From an uncultured Gemmatimonadota bacterium (GTDB lineage: Bacteria > Gemmatimonadota > Gemmatimonadetes > Gemmatimonadales > Gemmatimonadaceae): DNA of 8,773 bases. The translations under genes and the position numbers were made by a program. Below are positions 5,136-8,773 of this stretch, one piece after another. How positions within the stretch are numbered: position 1 is the first letter of the stretch; every line of letters begins with the position of its first letter. The notes under the pieces are model-generated. The model ran no database searches. It saw nothing but the letters and a program-made list of their open reading frames with translations, and was not told the origin of the DNA. Location: positions 1 through 8,773 of the forward strand of contig CAMLHT010000162.1 in the NCBI GenBank assembly GCA_946479895.1, in the 5' to 3' direction.

Positions 5136-6587
5136 TCAACCCGCGCGACCAAACCACGTCGCAAGTGCGTCGTCGAGCCCGACCTCGTTGGCACCCTCCA
5201 CCCACGCAACGTGGCCATCGGGCCGTATCAACACCGCCGTCGGCGCGGCGACCGTTCCGATCACCGGCAGCTCCCACGCGCCCGATGCCGTTGCTTCGAT
5301 AACCTGAACGCGATCGGCCCACGTCCCGATGTCGAAGCGGCCCGGCGCGCCGAGGTTGAGCAGGACGGGGCTCGCGCCATGCAGCAGCTCGAAAGCGCGC
5401 AGCGATCCGTCCGGCGTCTCGAGATCGACGTCCGGCATGCGGCGCCCGAGCAGCGGATGTCCTGCGCCAAGGTCGTAGTGGACGTCGAGGCTTCCAGTCA
5501 TCGCGGTGAGGTATTCGCTCGGCTCCTCCATCGCGAGGACGGGCGCGAGAGTCTCCTTCAGCGCCCTCGAGCGCGCGTCCTGCCGGCCGAGGGCGACGAG
5601 GGCCATGGACGTGCGCAGGGTGCGGGCGGCGACGGGATGCCGCTCGGCGTGATAGGTGTCGAGCAGGTCGTCCGGTGACTGGCCCTTCACGACCTGCGCG
5701 AGCTTCCAGCCGAGGTTCACCGCGTCCTGCATCCCGAGGTTCAGGCCCTGGCCGCCGATCGGTGCATGGATGTGGGCGGCGTCCCCGGCGATCAGCACCC
5801 GGCCCTTCCGGTACTCGGCCGCCTGGCGCGTCATGTCGGTGAAGCTCGAGATGAAGACGGGACTGTGGATCCCGAAGTCGGTGCCGTACACCGGGAGCAA
5901 TGCCCTTCTCAGGTCGTCGAGCGTCGGCGCGGCCGTGCGGCCGAGCGGCTCCATGAGCACCATGCCCACCGCCCCGCCCTCGCCCTTGCCGATCGCGTGC
6001 GTCCCTCCGTCGTAGTGGCGGAATCCCCACGCCGGCTCCTCCGTCGTCTGCAGCTCGGCGATCAGCCAGCTCGTCGTGGCATCCCAGCCCGGGAAGTCGA
6101 TGCCGGCCGTCTTGCGGACGAAGCTCCTCCCGCCGTCACATCCCACGAAATACTGCGTGCGCGTGCGTTGGCCGCCGGAGAGGTCGACGTCCACGCCGGA
6201 TTCATTCTGCGTAAAGCCGACGACCTCGACGCCCCTGTGGACCGGCACCGCGAGCTCGGCGACCCACTCGGCGAGAATGCGCTCCAGGTGCTTCTGGAGG
6301 AGGCCGAGGACGTAGTTGTGTCGCGTGGGCAGGTCCGCCGAGAACCGCGCGCCGGAGAACATCGAGACCTCGTGCTTCTGTCCCTGCGAGATGAAGCGGC
6401 CGGCGATCCCGCGCTGGTCGAGAATCTCGATCGTGCGGGCGAGGATGCCGCGGGCTCGGGGGCGGAGGAGGTCGGGCGCCGGGGATCGTTCGACGATCGC
6501 GACGTCCACGCCGGCCAGGGCGAGCTCGCCGGCGAGCATGAGTCCGGTCGGCCCGGCGCCGACGATGAGCACTGAGTGGTTTTTCAT
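5136..6587 (-). CDS. FAD-dependent aromatic-type monooxygenase (PheA/TfdB class)
   Basis: The 483-aa product is a group A flavoprotein hydroxylase, an enzyme class that uses NAD(P)H and O2 to hydroxylate aromatic or polyketide-like compounds. All three FAD/NADPH signatures are present. The N-terminal GxGxxG is VLIVGAGPTGLMLAGELALAG (6-26) with the ribose-binding acidic residue in VER (32-34). The DG motif is VGCDGGRSFVRKTAGIDFPG (148-167). The GD motif is GRVLIAGDAAHIHAPIGGQG (262-281), followed by LNLGMQDAVNLGWKLA. The C-terminal third (about 375-483) matches the thioredoxin-like domain of phenol hydroxylase relatives and of Rox-type rifampicin monooxygenases. It has no active cysteines there, as is usual. 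The length is normal and the gene looks intact. ATG 6587 gives the standard start just before the FAD motif; the upstream ribosome site is weak. No other catabolic or biosynthetic genes adjoin it, so the substrate (aromatic acid, antibiotic or other) is open. Confidence 0.87.
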   Translation of the reverse strand: MKNHSVLIVGAGPTGLMLAGELALAGVDVAIVERSPAPDLLRPRARGILARTIEILDQRGIAGRFISQGQKHEVSMFSGARFSADLPTRHNYVLGLLQKHLERILAEWVAELAVPVHRGVEVVGFTQNESGVDVDLSGGQRTRTQYFVGCDGGRSFVRKTAGIDFPGWDATTSWLIAELQTTEEPAWGFRHYDGGTHAIGKGEGGAVGMVLMEPLGRTAAPTLDDLRRALLPVYGTDFGIHSPVFISSFTDMTRQAAEYRKGRVLIAGDAAHIHAPIGGQGLNLGMQDAVNLGWKLAQVVKGQSPDDLLDTYHAERHPVAARTLRTSMALVALGRQDARSRALKETLAPVLAMEEPSEYLTAMTGSLDVHYDLGAGHPLLGRRMPDVDLETPDGSLRAFELLHGASPVLLNLGAPGRFDIGTWADRVQVIEATASGAWELPVIGTVAAPTAVLIRPDGHVAWVEGANEVGLDDALATWFGRAG

Positions 6588-6609
6588 AGGCGCCCACTAT
6601 GCAGCGGGC

Positions 6610-6635
6610 GGCCGGGCTTGATGCAAGCCCCGGCC
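6610..6635. repeat. Strong inverted repeat in the divergent spacer
   Basis: GGGCTTG (6614-6620) and CAAGCCC (6624-6630) pair around ATG as a 3-nt loop. After one bulged C the stem continues with GGCC (6610-6613) / GGCC (6632-6635). This 11-bp palindrome sits between the monooxygenase start and the plus-strand promoter candidate and overlaps its -35 box. It could be an operator for a dimeric regulator of either gene, or a hairpin in the monooxygenase leader. Confidence 0.5.
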
Positions 6636-6645
6636 CGGCTAGTAT
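6618..6645 (+). promoter_or_regulatory. Candidate sigma-70-type promoter upstream of the terminator
   Basis: TTGATG (6618-6623) and TAGTAT (6640-6645) are separated by 16 bp, each matching consensus at 4 of 6 positions. RNA would start near 6651-6653, just before the terminator hairpin at 6657-6686, giving a leader controlled by termination. Support is by sequence match only. Confidence 0.35.
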
Positions 6646-6656
6646 TCGTTCTTGGG

Positions 6657-6686
6657 AAGGGCGCTCAGGGCTGGGCGCCTTTTTTT
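6657..6686 (+). terminator. Rho-independent terminator in the leader of the radical SAM gene
   Basis: AAGGGCGC (6657-6664) pairs with GCGCCTTT (6675-6682), giving five G-C pairs, one G-U and two A-U pairs. It has a 10-nt loop and a run of seven T (6680-6686). It is oriented on the plus strand; the minus strand has no T-run. No plus-strand gene ends nearby: the closest ends at 4241, with two minus-strand genes between. Its natural reading is therefore a leader terminator (attenuator) for the radical SAM gene, the end of a very short RNA, or a block to antisense transcription. Confidence 0.75.
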
Positions 6687-6813
6687 GTGCTCGAGCTCGC
6701 ACGAGAGCACAGTGCCGGCGTCGGGATTAGGGGCGTGAGCATGTAGGGACTCCCCCGCTCACGCAAATGCCGGGAGGCCTCACAATGTTACGCGAGGCCC
6801 CTGCGAGCGCGGC
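6687..6813 (+). promoter_or_regulatory. Structured leader with three hairpins before the radical SAM gene
   Basis: Downstream of the terminator the leader has three successive stems. The first is GTGCTC (6687-6692) / GAGCAC (6705-6710). The second is GCGTGAGC (6733-6740) / GCTCACGC (6757-6764), perfect over 8 bp, with a possible inner GGG/CCC pair. The third is GG-A-GGCCTC (6773-6781) / GAGGCCCC (6794-6801), close to the start codon. The Shine-Dalgarno before ATG 6814 is weak (GAG, 6 nt upstream). I looked for conserved cobalamin and SAM riboswitch features (for instance the B12 box GCCACTG) and did not find them. A cis-regulatory RNA is possible but not matched to a known class. Confidence 0.4.
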
Positions 6814-8766
6814 ATGAACGGACTGCTGCTGTATCCAGCGTTTCCGGCGAGCTCCTTCTGGAGCTTTCGTCACGTCATGCGGATGGTCGGCGCGAAGGCG
6901 CCGTTCCCGCCGCTTGGCCTGCTCACGTTCGCGGCGCTCATGCCGCCGGAGTGGTCGTTCGAGCTGCTCGACCTGAACGTCGAGAGGCCTGCGACGGAGG
7001 AGCTGCGCGCCCGCATCGCGGCCGCCGACGCGGTGTTCGTGAGCGCCATGTCGGTGCAGAAGCGATCGCTCGTCGAGCTGCTCGCCGGCCCCGCGCGGGG
7101 CCTCGACACCCCGTGGGTGATCGGCGGCCCGTACCCGTCGAGCTTTCGTGACCACATCCTGCATCCGGCGACCCGCTCCGACGAAATACTGCACCGCGGA
7201 CTCGACATCCTCGCCTGGGGCGAAGGCGGCCAGTGGGTCGGCGCGATCGACGCGCTGCTGCACGGCGAACGCCGCCGGCATTCCGACGCCGCACCCGTCC
7301 TTCTCATTCCCGACGCCATCGCCGCGCAGGAGCCGGGGTCCCGCAGGGCGCTGAACGATCGCAGCATCTTCAGGGACCTGGACACGATGCCGCTGCCGCG
7401 GTGGGACCTGATCGACATCGGCGACTACCGCTCGATGATGATCCAGACGACCGTGGGCTGCCGCTTTCGCTGCGACTTCTGCGACATCATCCAGTTCAAC
7501 GGGGGCTTCACGCGTCCCAAGACCCTGGAGTCGGTGCGGGCCGAGCTCGGCGCGCTGTACGACATGGGGTATCGAGGAGGGATCTTCACCGTCGACGACA
7601 ACTTCGTCGGCAATCCCGCGGCGATCGAGGCGATCCTGCGCGTGATGATCGATTTCCAGCGCGAGCGCGACTACCCGTTCTCCTTCTACACCCAGGCGAG
7701 CCTCGATCTCGGGTCGCCGAAGCTCGGGCATCTCCTGCCGCTCATGCGCGAGGCGGGCTTCACCGAGGTGTTCCTGGGGATCGAGAACCCCGACCCCGCC
7801 GCGCTCAGCGGCATGAACAAGAAGCAGAACACGAAGGTCGACATCGCGGCGACGGTCGGGAGGATCCAGGCTGCGGGGATCGAGGTCATGGCTGGATTCA
7901 TCTTCGGCTCCGACGAGGACACGAGGGATACCGCCGGCGCGATCGCGTCGTTCGCCACGCGCGTCGCGATCCCCTCGGCGATGACCGGCATGCTGACACC
8001 CATCCCGCACACGCCGTTGCGCGAGCGGCTCCGCGCCGAGGGCCGGCTGCGTGAGGCCGAGTACTCGGGCAACAACACGGACGACGAGGTGCAGTTCGAG
8101 CCGCGGCGGATGAGCGTGGACGAGATGAGGCGCGGATACTACGACATCCTCGAGTCGCTGTTCGCGCCCAAGGCGATGTTTGCGCGCTCGCGGGCCCTGC
8201 TCGAGCGCCTCGAGCCGCACATCTTTCACGGCCGCAACGCGCACGGAAAGGATTTCCGGGCAGCGCTCAATTCGCTCTGGGTGCAGGGCGTCCTCCACGG
8301 GCCGCGGCTGGACTACTTCCGCCTGCTCTGGAGAGGCTGGCGCAGGGACGCGGCACGAGTCCGCGCGGCGCGGAGCGCCCTCGCCGACCTGGAGCGCCGG
8401 ATGCGCTCACTCCCGGCCGCGGGTCGCGACTGGGTCGCCGGGCGGGAGTGGCCTGCTCTCCCGGCGCTCGTCGAGCGCGCCCGCGAAGCGATGGTGCGCA
8501 GCGACCCGCGACAGCGTCTCGAGGACATCGCGGAGTGGGCGCGGGGAGTGGAGGGGCGCGTGCGCGAGGGAGTGGCGAGTGGCGAGGAGCTCCAGTCCGT
8601 GTATCGGTGGAGCCGGGAGTACTTCGTTCGCCAGCGACAGCTGCACCACTTTCCGGGTGCCTATCTCGTGAAGGCGTTCAACCTCGCGATCAAGGGGCTG
8701 CACTTCGGGACGGTGATGCACGGCCTGGCGAGCCAGGCGTGGTCGGGCGATCGGCGGCGCGGGTGA
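6814..8766 (+). CDS. Cobalamin-binding radical SAM protein with DUF4070-like C-terminus
   Basis: The 650-aa product belongs to the B12-binding radical SAM class, whose members often methylate unactivated carbons; some make hopanoid or lipid modifications (HpnP/HpnR-like). Residues 1-150 form the B12-binding Rossmann-like part, with LLLYPAFP, FPPLGLLTFAALMP, VFVSAMSVQ and WVIGGPYPSS. No DxHxxG motif is seen, as in many relatives. The radical SAM core starts at TTVGCRFRCDFC with the cluster ligands C216, C220 and C223. It continues through GIFTVDDNFVGN (256-267), FYTQASLDL, VFLGIENPDP (319-328) and AGFIFGSDEDT (360-370). The C-terminus is DUF4070-like (from about 385), with YFRLLWRGWRR near 501-511 and FPGAYLVKAFNLAIKGLHF at 613-631. 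Between those lies about 100 residues of charged helix, longer than the usual 500-530 aa relatives. The start is the family's normal MxxLLLYP. The gene ends 7 bp before the window edge. The product is unknown; no hopanoid genes adjoin it. Confidence 0.88.
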   Translation: MNGLLLYPAFPASSFWSFRHVMRMVGAKAPFPPLGLLTFAALMPPEWSFELLDLNVERPATEELRARIAAADAVFVSAMSVQKRSLVELLAGPARGLDTPWVIGGPYPSSFRDHILHPATRSDEILHRGLDILAWGEGGQWVGAIDALLHGERRRHSDAAPVLLIPDAIAAQEPGSRRALNDRSIFRDLDTMPLPRWDLIDIGDYRSMMIQTTVGCRFRCDFCDIIQFNGGFTRPKTLESVRAELGALYDMGYRGGIFTVDDNFVGNPAAIEAILRVMIDFQRERDYPFSFYTQASLDLGSPKLGHLLPLMREAGFTEVFLGIENPDPAALSGMNKKQNTKVDIAATVGRIQAAGIEVMAGFIFGSDEDTRDTAGAIASFATRVAIPSAMTGMLTPIPHTPLRERLRAEGRLREAEYSGNNTDDEVQFEPRRMSVDEMRRGYYDILESLFAPKAMFARSRALLERLEPHIFHGRNAHGKDFRAALNSLWVQGVLHGPRLDYFRLLWRGWRRDAARVRAARSALADLERRMRSLPAAGRDWVAGREWPALPALVERAREAMVRSDPRQRLEDIAEWARGVEGRVREGVASGEELQSVYRWSREYFVRQRQLHHFPGAYLVKAFNLAIKGLHFGTVMHGLASQAWSGDRRRG

Positions 8767-8773
8767 CTTTCCC

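Noticed and set aside
4365..5678. 437-codon plus-strand open frame opposite the DUF481 and monooxygenase genes
   Set aside because: It is an antisense shadow spanning two real genes and the spacer between them, with composition-biased product and no domain.
6588..6813. Cobalamin or SAM riboswitch upstream of the B12 radical SAM gene
   Set aside because: The conserved B12 box and known SAM-riboswitch cores were not found by eye; only generic hairpins are present, so I report it as an unclassified structured leader.
6727..8298. 523-codon open frame on the minus strand opposite the radical SAM gene
   Set aside because: Its product is Arg/Ala/Val/Asp-rich low-complexity sequence with no recognisable domain, typical of the antisense frame of a high-GC gene; the plus strand carries a complete conserved enzyme.

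Overview
The window is high-GC DNA (visibly about two-thirds G+C) holding eight protein genes that switch strand often, with short gaps and no phage, IS, CRISPR, tRNA or rRNA signal. The gene mix suggests a soil-type member of the Gemmatimonadota or a neighbouring phylum: a secreted protein with a glycine-zipper tail, a DUF481 barrel, a lectin-like secreted protein, and a thioredoxin-TPR protein of the 'DFSAAP' type. This placement is an inference from protein style, not a database match.

Layout. 1-201: three and a half tandem copies of a ~44-bp unit running into the stop codon of the first gene. 202-1101 (-): exported PAP2-like phosphatase lacking one catalytic lysine. 1201-1581 (-): small STAS/SpoIIAA-like protein. 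1681-2364 (+): secreted lectin-like protein. 2386-2475: a large imperfect inverted repeat. 2489-3067 (+): thioredoxin-fold/TPR protein with an in-frame TGA. 3088-3663 (-): exported glycine-zipper protein. 3681-4241 (+): nitroreductase. 4260-4979 (-): DUF481 outer-membrane protein. 5136-6587 (-): FAD-dependent aromatic-type monooxygenase. 6588-6813: a 226-bp divergent spacer with a strong plus-strand terminator and several hairpins. 6814-8766 (+): cobalamin-binding radical SAM protein.

The most important reading is at 2489-3067. A conventional annotation would end one short ORF at TGA 2585-2587 and start another at GTG 2615. The reading frame is in fact continuous across the TGA. The TGA falls exactly where the first cysteine of a thioredoxin CxxC motif should be, giving U-S-G-C. 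A perfect 6-bp stem with a UGGAU loop begins 10 nt after the TGA, which fits the known bacterial SECIS geometry. I therefore call it a candidate selenoprotein with a UxxC redox centre. The alternative is a point nonsense mutation or a base error.

The genes do not form one pathway or a long operon. Two pairs converge with 18-20 bp gaps, and three pairs diverge, one with only 17 bp between start codons. Redox chemistry recurs (thioredoxin-like selenoprotein, nitroreductase, flavin monooxygenase, radical SAM enzyme), but the sequence gives no evidence of a shared function.
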